Positions 14,318-21,453 of a stretch of 21,453 bases of DNA are shown piece by piece. Within the stretch, counting starts at the first letter, position 1. Each line of letters opens with the position of its first letter. Under the pieces are notes generated by a model. The model was not told the origin of the DNA, did no database searches, and saw only the letters and a list, made by a program, of their open reading frames with translations. This stretch comes from an uncultured Oscillospiraceae bacterium (lineage in GTDB: Bacteria > Bacillota > Clostridia > Oscillospirales > Oscillospiraceae), in NCBI GenBank assembly GCA_934546685.1, contig CAKTEB010000034.1, positions 1 to 21,453 of the forward strand. Reading direction: 5' to 3'. The position numbers were made by a program, and so were the translations under genes.

Positions 14318-14506
14318 AGGATTTTCACTTTGCTTTACGTCTCTGTGGTAGTTTCTCTGGTTTGCTCTATATTATTTATTGTGTGTGGCGTGATACTTTT
14401 TCTTTCCTGCACTGGAAAACCAGCGGCCCCAGAGGGCATGGGTCAACGCAGTGCGGTAAGAAAGCGGCAGACCATCAAATCCCCTCAAAAAATATTTTCC
14501 TCCCCC
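14318..14506. other. Divergent intergenic stretch without a recognised gene
   Basis: Between the pstS promoter and the sigma promoter lies about 190 bp of AT-richer sequence. Short open frames occur but none has a ribosome site or recognisable protein features. Nothing further is supported here. Confidence 0.5.
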
Positions 14507-14533
14507 TGTAACCTTTCCCATCCTCTTTCCGTC
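14507..14533 (+). promoter_or_regulatory. ECF-type promoter before the sigma factor gene
   Basis: TGTAAC (14507-14512), 17-bp spacer, CGTC (14530-14533). This matches the -35 AAC motif and -10 CGTC/CGAC form of Bacillus ECF promoters (SigX, SigM, SigW classes), implying that the sigma factor transcribes its own operon. A TATAAT at 14537-14542 overlaps the predicted start but lacks a housekeeping -35. Confidence 0.65.
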
Positions 14534-14570
14534 CGTTATAATAGAAAGACGAGAAAAGGAGGCGCACACC

Positions 14571-15134
14571 ATGGACGACGCCCACATCATAGAGCTCTAC
14601 TTCCTTCGCAGCGAGGACGCCCTCACCGAGACCAATCAAAAATACGGCCCCTACTGCGGCTCCATCGCCTACGGCATCCTCCGCAACCGGGAGGACACCG
14701 AGGAGACCCTCAGCGACACCTGGCTGGCGGCCTGGAACGCCATTCCGCCCCAGCGCCCGGGCTGTCTCCAGGGCTTTTTGGGGCGGATCACCCGGAACAA
14801 ATCCATCGACCTCTGGCGCAGACGCCGGGCCGAGAAGCGGGGCGGAGAGATGACCCTGGCCCTGGAGGAGCTGGGAGAGTGCGTTCCCTCCGGGGACAAT
14901 GTGGAAAAGCACCTGGAGGCGGCGGAGCTGGGAAGGGTATTGGAGCAGTTTTTAGCCACCCTCCCGGAGGACCGGCGGCGGATGTTCCTGCTTCGGTACT
15001 GGTATCTTCAGCCCATCCGGGACATTGCCCAGCGCCTGGGCTGGACTCAGGGGAGGGTACGGACCAGCCTCCACCGGGTGCGGAAGCAGCTGATGGAATA
15101 TTTGCGGGAAAGGGGGATGCTCGATGAAGCCTGA
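14571..15134 (+). CDS. ECF-family RNA polymerase sigma factor
   Basis: 187 aa, typical ECF size. Region 2 spans about 24-90 (ILRNREDTEETLSDTWLAAW, then GFLGRITRNKSIDLWRR) and region 4 about 121-177 (LPEDRRRMFLLRYW, with the helix-turn-helix RDIAQRLGWTQGRVRTSLHR). There is no region 3 or extra C-terminal domain. AGGAGG lies 8 bases before the ATG. It overlaps the next gene, a membrane anti-sigma-like protein, by 11 bases, the usual co-translated sigma/anti-sigma layout. Its likely role is to switch on envelope-linked genes when the partner senses an external signal. The regulon is unknown apart from probable self-activation. Confidence 0.93.
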   Translation: MDDAHIIELYFLRSEDALTETNQKYGPYCGSIAYGILRNREDTEETLSDTWLAAWNAIPPQRPGCLQGFLGRITRNKSIDLWRRRRAEKRGGEMTLALEELGECVPSGDNVEKHLEAAELGRVLEQFLATLPEDRRRMFLLRYWYLQPIRDIAQRLGWTQGRVRTSLHRVRKQLMEYLRERGMLDEA

Positions 15135-17415
15135 GGATATCATCGACGGCCTGGGATACGTCAGCGACCGGATGGTGCTGGACGCCCAGAAGCTTGGAAA
15201 ACGACCCCGGGCGGGCCTCAAGTGGATCTCCCTGGCGGCCTGCCTGCTCTGCGGCGTGCTGCTGCTGGGGGTCAGCGCTGCAAAGCTCTGGAATCGGGAG
15301 GGCCGGGAGAGCCTGAGCCCATCGCCGACCCCCGCAGTGTCTGCGCCGGTGACCACCCCGGATCCTGTGCCGGACAGCGCCCGGGAGGAGCCCATCGTCA
15401 CGGAGGACGAGACCTCGCCCATAGATTCCACGGCGGTGATGGACTACCAGGTGAAGGTGACGGCGGATCGGGTCTATTTCGCGGATCCCTATGCGGGCCT
15501 CATCTCCATGGAGCCGGACACCCATGAGACCAAGGTGATCCTGGAGACCGGCGATTGCAGCCTGATCCAGTCCGAGGGGGAGATCTACTGCCTGAGCCAG
15601 GCGGACCGCACCCTCTATCAGGTGCAGGGGGATACGGTCAGCGCCATGATGGTGCTGGGGGAGGCCGGCTCCGGCTGGCCCCAGCTCATGGGCGTCAGCG
15701 ATGGCTATGTATGCTGGAGGCAGGATGGAAACCTGTATGTAGCGTCCATGGACAGCGGAGAACCCCTGTACTTTAGGCCGCTGGATGAGGAAAGCAGTGA
15801 GCTGTGGCCCTGCGGGGTATACGGGGGCTATGTCTACGGTGTGAATATGACGGGCGGCAGCCTGCGCCGGATGCGCCTTGCCACCGGGGAGGTGGAGATC
15901 CTCTGGGCCCCGGAGGAGGGAGACCCCACAGAATATGAACAGGTGCTGCGGATGACCGGCACCACCGTCACCGGCGCCATCGCCGGGGTGGACACCCAGA
16001 ACCTCTACCTGGAGGCAGTGCAGACCATCGGCGACACCCGGCATTTTGTTTTCTACTGCCTGGATATGTCCACGGGGGAGCTCCGGGAGCTCACCACCCT
16101 GGATGATGGCTATGTGACCATGGGCGCCTGGGACGGCAAGCTCTACCTTATGCACACCGTGGGCCTGTCGGTGGATGGACAGACGACCACGGTAATCAGC
16201 TGTGACGGAGCCACCGGGGAGACCACGGCCTTGCTGGAGGAGGCGGACGCGTCGGCCTTCACCTCCCTGTCTGCCTGGACCCTGGGCCCGGGGCACATCT
16301 ATGTGACCCAGGTGGAATCCAGCGGGGCGGAGGGCGGCAGCGGCCTCTTCGACTATGACCTGACCGCGAAGAGTGCTGTGAAGTGCTATGAGACCACTGC
16401 CATTTACGGCACCGCCCAGCTGCGCCCGGCGCCCTACTGGTCGGAGGCCGGCGACATCACCGAGGACTTCAATGAGTCCCACGAGTATTACGACCTGACC
16501 CCCACGGCGGAGGGGCTGTATCTGGTGGATCCCACGGCAGGGGTCTACCGCTACAACTGGGAGATGACGGACCGGGATCTGGTGGTGCAGGGCATCGGCT
16601 GCCGGATCCTCAGCACCGAGGACGGCGTGTATATCACCTGCTCCAACACCGGGGCGGTCTACCGGCTGGAAGACGGCATGGCCCAGTATCTGCTGGCCCT
16701 CAGCAAGGACGACGGGGTGGCCGTGGAGCCCGTGGCACTGCTGGATGGGAAGCTCTATTGGAACTGGTATGCCACGGACCTCACCACCGGCGACACCCAG
16801 GAGGTCCCGGCGCTGCGGATGAAGCTGGCCCGATTCCAGGGGACCCATCAGGGGCGGATCTATTTCCTCAGCGCCAGCGGGGCCATGGGCTATGTGGATC
16901 CGGCCAGCAGCCAGACCTATACGCTCCTGGATACCGGTACCGATGCCGTGGCCCATTATGAGGCGGCGCTGTTCGGCCCGGACGATATCCTGGCGGCGGA
17001 GCGGGATCGGCAGAACAATTTCACGATTTATAAAGTGGACTACGATACCGGAGCCCGGACGGCCCTGGGGAGCACCGAGGGCGAGACGCTGATGCTCCTG
17101 GGCATCGAAAACGGCAGCCTCTATTGGGCACAGAAGCGGGACTACTCCGTGGAGACGATCCAGCGGATGGATCTTGACACCGGAGAGATGGAGACTGTTC
17201 TGGGAGGGCAGGCGGTCGTCCGCACGGCGCTGGACACCGCAGCGGAGATCGCGGTCTGGGAGGGGAACCTCTACTATGTGGCCTGGAAGATCAGCGCCAG
17301 CAATGTGATCCGGCTGGAAAAGCTGGAGCTGCCCGCCGGGATCCACACTGTCTATAACCCGGCGCTGCCCAGCCAGGATACGGATGCCTCCGAGAATTCA
17401 GCCCCAATAGAATAA
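15124..17415 (+). CDS. Putative membrane anti-sigma factor with large extracellular beta-propeller region
   Basis: 763 aa, single-pass. A short cytoplasmic N-terminus (1-32, MKPEDIIDGLGYVSDRMVL...) resembles those of Clostridia proteins encoded beside ECF sigma factors and would hold the sigma factor. One membrane helix lies at about 33-53, then a Ser/Pro/Thr/Glu-rich stalk (about 57-105). The remaining 650 or so residues are built of repeated short beta units with patterns such as DGKLYW, GNLYYV, GRIYFL followed by D-x-x-TGE turns, about 12-14 in all. This fits one or two beta-propellers of the DUF5050/TolB-like kind. No protease, peptidoglycan-binding or enzymatic motif was recognised. The start overlaps the sigma gene by 11 bases. 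The anti-sigma role is inferred from topology and context; the ligand is unknown. Confidence 0.78.
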   Translation: MKPEDIIDGLGYVSDRMVLDAQKLGKRPRAGLKWISLAACLLCGVLLLGVSAAKLWNREGRESLSPSPTPAVSAPVTTPDPVPDSAREEPIVTEDETSPIDSTAVMDYQVKVTADRVYFADPYAGLISMEPDTHETKVILETGDCSLIQSEGEIYCLSQADRTLYQVQGDTVSAMMVLGEAGSGWPQLMGVSDGYVCWRQDGNLYVASMDSGEPLYFRPLDEESSELWPCGVYGGYVYGVNMTGGSLRRMRLATGEVEILWAPEEGDPTEYEQVLRMTGTTVTGAIAGVDTQNLYLEAVQTIGDTRHFVFYCLDMSTGELRELTTLDDGYVTMGAWDGKLYLMHTVGLSVDGQTTTVISCDGATGETTALLEEADASAFTSLSAWTLGPGHIYVTQVESSGAEGGSGLFDYDLTAKSAVKCYETTAIYGTAQLRPAPYWSEAGDITEDFNESHEYYDLTPTAEGLYLVDPTAGVYRYNWEMTDRDLVVQGIGCRILSTEDGVYITCSNTGAVYRLEDGMAQYLLALSKDDGVAVEPVALLDGKLYWNWYATDLTTGDTQEVPALRMKLARFQGTHQGRIYFLSASGAMGYVDPASSQTYTLLDTGTDAVAHYEAALFGPDDILAAERDRQNNFTIYKVDYDTGARTALGSTEGETLMLLGIENGSLYWAQKRDYSVETIQRMDLDTGEMETVLGGQAVVRTALDTAAEIAVWEGNLYYVAWKISASNVIRLEKLELPAGIHTVYNPALPSQDTDASENSAPIE

Positions 17416-17429
17416 GCGTTGCAGAAGCT

Positions 17430-17455
17430 CCGGAGGCCGCCCGCCTCCGGGGTTT
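17430..17455 (+). terminator. Probable terminator of the sigma/anti-sigma operon
   Basis: CCGGAGGC (17430-17437) pairs with GCCTCCGG (17443-17450), with a 5-base loop and only a short TTT after GG. It starts 15 bases past the stop codon. Confidence 0.6.
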
Positions 17456-17459
17456 CATC

Positions 17460-17488
17460 TTGCTAAAAGAGGGAAACTATGGTATTCT
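17460..17488 (+). promoter_or_regulatory. Promoter of the LRR protein gene
   Basis: TTGCTA (17460-17465), 17-bp spacer, TATTCT (17483-17488). Housekeeping-type match; no ECF-type TGTAAC/CGTC pair was found here, so the gene is not obviously in the regulon of its neighbour. Confidence 0.45.
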
Positions 17489-17529
17489 GGATTTGAAAGC
17501 GTATGGGCAACCGGATGGAGGAGGTGCGT

Positions 17530-19467
17530 ATGAAACGGATCGGACTGATACTATTTTTATTAGGGCTTCTGCTGGCGCCCGCCAGGGCGGCGGACACGGT
17601 GACCTCCGGCCAGTGCGGCCCGGACGTGACCTGGACATTAGAGGACGGAGTGGTGACCGTCTCTGGAAACGGCAAGATGGACAATTACGCAACCACCGTC
17701 ACCTGGCGGAACGCCTGGAAGGAGGTCACGGAGGTGGTCATCGAGCCAGGCGTTACCACCCTGGGCAATTTCGCCTTTTCCATCTGCGAAAACCTCACCA
17801 CTGTGACCCTGGGCCCGGATCTCACCCAGCTGGGGGAGGGCTGCTTCCAAAACTGCGCGATGCTCCGGGAGATCGACATTCCCGACAGCGTCACCTGGAT
17901 CGGCCCCAAATGCTTCTCCGAGTGCGCGTCCCTGGAGCGGGTGCGGCTGCCGGAAAACCTTCGGATCATCACCACCAGCTGCTTTGAAAACTGCGAATCC
18001 CTTGGTCAGGTGGAGATCCCGGCCTCCGTCACAGCTATTCAGGAGGCGGCCTTTTCCGGCTGCGGCCTTACGGAGATTCTGGTGCCGGATACCGTAGAGG
18101 AGATTGGAAGCTATGCCTTTTCTGGCAATCCGGCGGTCTGGGCCAGAATCCCGGGCGTCGAGAAGCTCAGCGGCACCTTTGCGAGCTGCACGGAGCTCCA
18201 AACTGTGGAGCTGGGCCAGGGAATCCGGGAGATGAGCGATGTGTTCGACACCTGTACCTCTCTGGAAGCCCTGGTGATCCCGGAGGGAGTGGAGAACATG
18301 GGGATGTGCTTCACCGGCTGCACGGCGCTCCAAAGCGTCACCCTGCCGGACAGCCTGACCGAAATGACGGGCAACAATTTTTCCGGGTGCGGCGCCCTGA
18401 GGTCGCTGACCCTGCCTCCGAACCTGGAGTTTTTAGGCCATGGGGAATTCGCGGGCTCCGGCATTCGGAGTCTTACGCTCCCGGCCAGCCTCCAAAATCT
18501 CAGCGGCGGCACCTTTATGGAGGCGGGGCTGGAGCAGCTGACCGTGGAGCCGGGGAATCCCGTGCTGTGGATGGAGGGAGACCTGCTGCTTCTGGAGCGG
18601 GACGGGGAGACGGTTCTCGTCACCGGCGTTGGAAATCTGGGAGAGCTCACTTTGCCGGAGGGCGTGACGGAGATTGCGGAATTTGCCTTCCACGGAAAGG
18701 AGAGCCTTCGCACCGTGACCCTGCCGGAGCCGCTTCGGGCCATCGGTACGCTGGCCTTTTATCATTGCACGGGGCTGGAGAATGTAGTCTGGAATCAGCA
18801 GCTGGAGACCGTCGAAAGCTCCGCCTTTGAGCGCTGTACCAGCCTCCGGGAGGCGATTTTGCCGGACAGCCTGACCATGATCTCTGACTGCGCTTTTGCC
18901 TCCAGCGGCATCGAGAACCTGGTGCTGCCCGAGAACCTTACGGTGCTGGGGAATTACAGCTTCGGGGACTGCGAAAACCTCGCCGCCGTCACCTTCCCGG
19001 AAAACCTGTACTCCATCGGGAGCGGCGCTCTGGCGGACTGCCCCAGCCTCACGGAGCTGACTGTCCCGGACAGCGTCCGCAGCATCGGCGGCAATGCCTT
19101 TTCCCGGTGCGAAAATCTCCGCTCTGTGACCCTGCCCCAGGGGCTGGAGAACCTGGACGAATCCTTCCTGGACGACTGTGACAGCCTGGAAACCGTCGAT
19201 TATGCCGGGAGCCAGGCCCAATGGGATGCCCTGACCGCCGCCTGGCCGGAGGCCCGTCGGGAGGCCCTGCCCATGGACTACGCCTACGCCGCCCCGGAGA
19301 TCACCATTGCCCCGGATTTTGCCGCAAACACCCCGGCTCCGGCGGAGGAGCGGGAGAAGAAGGATCACACAGGCTGGGCGCTGCTTGGGGGAGCCGTTCT
19401 GGCGGTCGCCATCCTCCTTGCCCTGGGCTGGTGTGTCGAGAAAAGCAGAAAACGTAGGAATGACTAA
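17530..19467 (+). CDS. BspA-like leucine-rich repeat surface protein, membrane-anchored
   Basis: 645 aa. A Sec signal peptide (MKRIGLILFLLGLLLAPARA, cleavage before ADT) leads to a BspA-type entry motif (CGPDVTWTLEDGVVTVSGNG) and then about 18-19 LRR_5 repeats of some 23 residues, with the pattern LTxVTLPxxLxxIGxxAFxxC. The array is interrupted mid-way by an island with the acidic LLLLERDGETVLVTG, a common BspA feature. A Pro/Ala/Glu-rich stalk, a C-terminal helix (WALLGGAVLAVAILLALGW) and a basic KSRKRRND tail anchor it in the membrane. The start at 17530 was chosen because AGGAGG lies 5 bases upstream and the signal peptide begins there; an upstream in-frame ATG at 17503 adds nine polar residues. 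Family members bind host proteins or other surfaces; the partner here is unknown. Confidence 0.9.
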   Translation: MKRIGLILFLLGLLLAPARAADTVTSGQCGPDVTWTLEDGVVTVSGNGKMDNYATTVTWRNAWKEVTEVVIEPGVTTLGNFAFSICENLTTVTLGPDLTQLGEGCFQNCAMLREIDIPDSVTWIGPKCFSECASLERVRLPENLRIITTSCFENCESLGQVEIPASVTAIQEAAFSGCGLTEILVPDTVEEIGSYAFSGNPAVWARIPGVEKLSGTFASCTELQTVELGQGIREMSDVFDTCTSLEALVIPEGVENMGMCFTGCTALQSVTLPDSLTEMTGNNFSGCGALRSLTLPPNLEFLGHGEFAGSGIRSLTLPASLQNLSGGTFMEAGLEQLTVEPGNPVLWMEGDLLLLERDGETVLVTGVGNLGELTLPEGVTEIAEFAFHGKESLRTVTLPEPLRAIGTLAFYHCTGLENVVWNQQLETVESSAFERCTSLREAILPDSLTMISDCAFASSGIENLVLPENLTVLGNYSFGDCENLAAVTFPENLYSIGSGALADCPSLTELTVPDSVRSIGGNAFSRCENLRSVTLPQGLENLDESFLDDCDSLETVDYAGSQAQWDALTAAWPEARREALPMDYAYAAPEITIAPDFAANTPAPAEEREKKDHTGWALLGGAVLAVAILLALGWCVEKSRKRRND

Positions 19468-19554
19468 CAGTCAAAATGCACGAATTAGCTTCAACAAACC
19501 TGCCAATTCAGGGATTTTCGTGGAATTTCCAGTGAAAGAAACCTGAAAAAACGG

Positions 19555-19583
19555 TTGAATGGCGTGGGGCGGTGTGGTACAAT
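19555..19583 (+). promoter_or_regulatory. Promoter of the Fe-S flavoprotein gene
   Basis: TTGAAT (19555-19560), exact 17-bp spacer, TACAAT (19578-19583). A perfect 11-bp palindrome, TGGAATTTCCA (19521-19531), lies upstream and may bind a regulator. A leader of about 85 bases follows. Confidence 0.7.
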
Positions 19584-19595
19584 AGGCCAAGAAGC

Positions 19596-19616
19596 GCCTG
19601 CCCAGAGGGGGCAGGC
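19596..19616 (+). other. Leader hairpin before the Fe-S flavoprotein gene
   Basis: GCCTGCCC (19596-19603) pairs with GGGCAGGC (19609-19616) in the early 5' leader. No T-run follows, so it is not a terminator; mRNA stabilisation is a possible role. Confidence 0.5.
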
Positions 19617-19674
19617 TGTCCCGCGCTGTCAGGGCCGGGGCAAAGCGACAATCTATATAAGGGAGTTTAAGCAA

Positions 19675-21453
19675 ATGGGCAAAATTTCTTTGTTTATAGA
19701 TGGCACCGAGATTCAGGCCGAAGAGGGCATGAGCGTACTGGAAGCCTCTCTGGCCGCGGGCATCTATATCCCGCATCTGTGTTCCCATCCCGATCTGCCT
19801 GCCACCGGCGGATGTAAGATGTGCGTGGTGGAGATCGACGGCCAGGAGGCCCCTGTCTCCTCCTGCGTCACCGAGGTCCAGGAGGGTATGAAGGTACATA
19901 CCAAGTCCGAGCAGCTGTCCCAGCTCCGGAAGATCGCCCTGGAGCTCATCATGGCTGGCCATCCCCACGACTGCACCGGCTGCCGGGCCTACGGCAACTG
20001 CGAGCTCCAGGCGATGTGGCAGTATCTGGGTGTTCTCCATGCCCGCATGAAGGACGAGTTCCCCGAGAAGACCACCCTGAAGATCGGCACCGGCACCCCT
20101 GTCATCATCCGCGAGAATGACCGCTGCATCCAGTGCGGCCGCTGCGTCCGCGCCTGCGGCAGCCTCCGGAAGGTCGGAGCCATCGACTATCAGAAGAAGG
20201 GCCTGGAGACCTATATCTCCACTCCCGACGACCTGCCGCTCAACCAGTCCGACTGCCGGTTCTGCTCCGCCTGTGTCGAGGTGTGTCCCACCGGCGCTCT
20301 GGTGGACATGGAGGGCCTGTTCCGGTCCGACCTGCCCCGTGAGCAGGCGCTGGTACCCTGCCGTGCCGACTGCCCGGCCCATATCGATATCCCCGCCTTC
20401 CTGCGATTCATCGCCCAGGGCAAGTACGACGAGGCCCACGCGGTGATGCACGAGAAGGTGCCCTTCCCCCATTCCCTGGGCTATGTTTGCAACCATCGCT
20501 GCGAGACCGCCTGCAAGCGGGAGAAGCTGAACCGCGCCATCTCCATCTGCTCCATGAAGCGCTTTGCCGCGGAGCATGACGAGACCCAGCTGTGGAAGAA
20601 TAAGGGCTTCCAGAAGCCCGACAGCGGCAAGAAGGTCGCGGTTGTGGGCGGCGGCCCCTGCGGCATGACGGCTGCCTATTACCTCAAGAAGCTCGGCCAT
20701 GATGTGACCGTTTACGAGAAGGATCCCATCGCCGGCGGCCATATGGCCAAGGGCATGCCCGAGTTCCGTATCCCCGGCGCCGACGTGGCCAAGGAGATCA
20801 AGGACATCACCGATACCGGCGTGAAGCTGCTGGTGAACTCCCCCGTGGAGAACGTGGCAGAGCTCAAGAAGGATTACGATGCTGTGCTCGTCACCATCGG
20901 CACCTCCGTGGGCAAGAAGCTCAATTATCTGCCCGGCTCCAATTTCCGCAACGTCTACACCGCCGTGCAGCTGCTGAAGGACAACCGGCTGAAGCTGGCG
21001 GTGCCCGGCTATGAGATGAAGCTGGACCTGGGCAAGAAGGTCTGCATCATCGGCGGCGGCAACGTCTCCATCGACTGCGCCCGTACCCTGCGCCGCATGG
21101 GCTGCGAGGTCAACATCGTGTGCCTGGAGAAGGGCGAGAAGATGCTGGCGGACAAGCAGGAGATCAAGGAGGCCAAGGAGGAGGGCGTCCGGTTCTACGA
21201 CGGCCATTCCAACGAGGCCATCGAGGGCACCGAGGAGCAGGTCACCGGTCTGCGCGTCCATGAGGTAGAGAGCTTCTACTTCGACGAGAACCGCAACCTG
21301 GTGGAGAATCAGGTCCCCGATTCCACCAAGGTCCTGGAGTGCGACTCCGTGGTGTTCGCCTCCGGCCAGGTCACCGGCCTCACCGACGCCTTCGGCCTGG
21401 AGCTCAACCGCTTCGGCTACCCCATCGATTCCGATACCGGCAAGTCCGGCTTT
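19675..21453 (+). CDS. Multi-cluster Fe-S flavoprotein, NuoG-like/GltD-like fusion (3' end off window)
   Basis: 593 codons present, no stop reached. In order: a plant-type [2Fe-2S] domain (C36, C47, C50, C64); a NuoG-type His-ligated [4Fe-4S] motif H96-x3-C100-x2-C103-x5-C109; two ferredoxin-like [4Fe-4S] sets (C151/C154/C157/C161 and C194/C197/C200/C204); a GltD-type N-terminal cluster domain (C229, C233, C272, C276, C280); an FAD fold AVVGGGPCGMTAAYYLKK (322-339); and an NAD(P) fold IIGGGNVSIDCARTL (458-472). Such fusions move electrons between NAD(P)H and ferredoxin or a partner such as a formate dehydrogenase, hydrogenase or NuoF-like subunit in anaerobes. The partner would lie beyond the window. 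The ATG at 19675 has AAGGGAG 9 bases upstream. Cytoplasmic. The exact electron donor and acceptor are unknown. Confidence 0.9.
   Translation, partial: MGKISLFIDGTEIQAEEGMSVLEASLAAGIYIPHLCSHPDLPATGGCKMCVVEIDGQEAPVSSCVTEVQEGMKVHTKSEQLSQLRKIALELIMAGHPHDCTGCRAYGNCELQAMWQYLGVLHARMKDEFPEKTTLKIGTGTPVIIRENDRCIQCGRCVRACGSLRKVGAIDYQKKGLETYISTPDDLPLNQSDCRFCSACVEVCPTGALVDMEGLFRSDLPREQALVPCRADCPAHIDIPAFLRFIAQGKYDEAHAVMHEKVPFPHSLGYVCNHRCETACKREKLNRAISICSMKRFAAEHDETQLWKNKGFQKPDSGKKVAVVGGGPCGMTAAYYLKKLGHDVTVYEKDPIAGGHMAKGMPEFRIPGADVAKEIKDITDTGVKLLVNSPVENVAELKKDYDAVLVTIGTSVGKKLNYLPGSNFRNVYTAVQLLKDNRLKLAVPGYEMKLDLGKKVCIIGGGNVSIDCARTLRRMGCEVNIVCLEKGEKMLADKQEIKEAKEEGVRFYDGHSNEAIEGTEEQVTGLRVHEVESFYFDENRNLVENQVPDSTKVLECDSVVFASGQVTGLTDAFGLELNRFGYPIDSDTGKSGF

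Noticed and set aside
14537..14542. TATAAT as a housekeeping -10 for the sigma factor gene
   Set aside because: The position 17 bp upstream reads TTTCCC, no -35; the TGTAAC-N17-CGTC pair explains the region better, although dual control cannot be excluded.
14788..17346. 852-codon open frame opposite the sigma/anti-sigma genes
   Set aside because: Gly/His/Pro/Leu-rich translation typical of antisense frames in GC-rich genes, no ribosome site; the opposite strand has a coherent sigma factor and membrane protein.
17466..17510. ECF-type promoter before the LRR gene (GGAAAC ... CGTA)
   Set aside because: The spacing between the two elements is 21 bases, too long for ECF promoters.
19471..21261. 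596-codon minus-strand frame opposite the Fe-S flavoprotein
   Set aside because: The plus strand encodes complete cysteine cluster motifs and Rossmann folds; the minus frame is compositionally biased shadow sequence. The same applies to the long frames opposite 5886-7175 and 8032-9792.

Overview
The window looks like chromosomal DNA of a GC-rich, low-copy-repeat Clostridia, most like the gut Oscillospiraceae (Flavonifractor / Intestinimonas / Lawsonibacter type). The reasons are Firmicutes-style AGGAGG ribosome sites and sigma-A promoters, a stand-alone BioY, a pstSCAB-phoU operon with a lipoprotein PstS, an ECF sigma / membrane anti-sigma pair, a BspA-type leucine-rich repeat protein, and Fe-S flavoproteins of anaerobic metabolism. 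The genus is inference. No rRNA, tRNA, CRISPR, transposase or phage gene was seen.

Layout. (1) 1-4460: a small redox / C-C hydrolysis locus. Reading left, an Old-Yellow-Enzyme-type FMN/[4Fe-4S]/FAD reductase (cut by the window edge) lies downstream of a zinc hydrolase resembling 2,4-diacetylphloroglucinol hydrolase / phloretin hydrolase. A fumarate-reductase-like FAD enzyme diverges from the hydrolase. The 216-bp divergent region carries a LysR-type box (T-N11-A) but no regulator gene lies nearby. Together they suggest anaerobic breakdown of a plant aromatic or polyphenol-like compound. (2) 4600-5274: bioY, a biotin uptake gene under a probable BirA operator. (3) 5358-9811: a MarR repressor with two tandem operators, followed by two overlapping half-transporter genes forming an asymmetric TM287/288-type ABC exporter. 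(4) 9832-14317 (minus strand): pstS-pstC-pstA-pstB-phoU, high-affinity phosphate uptake, behind a PHO-box-like repeat. The PstS has its two halves in swapped order, a circular permutation. (5) 14507-17455: an ECF sigma factor with a likely self-recognised promoter, overlapping a membrane anti-sigma-like protein with a very large extracellular beta-propeller region. (6) 17460-19467: a membrane-anchored BspA-like LRR surface protein. (7) 19555-end: the 5' 593 codons of a multi-cluster Fe-S flavoprotein fusing a NuoG-like N-terminus to a GltD-like flavin module, cut by the window edge.

The most notable items are the hydrolase/ene-reductase/flavoprotein locus, the permuted PstS, the sigma/anti-sigma propeller sensor, and a GC-rich terminator stem (core GCGCGCTGC) used at three separate gene ends.
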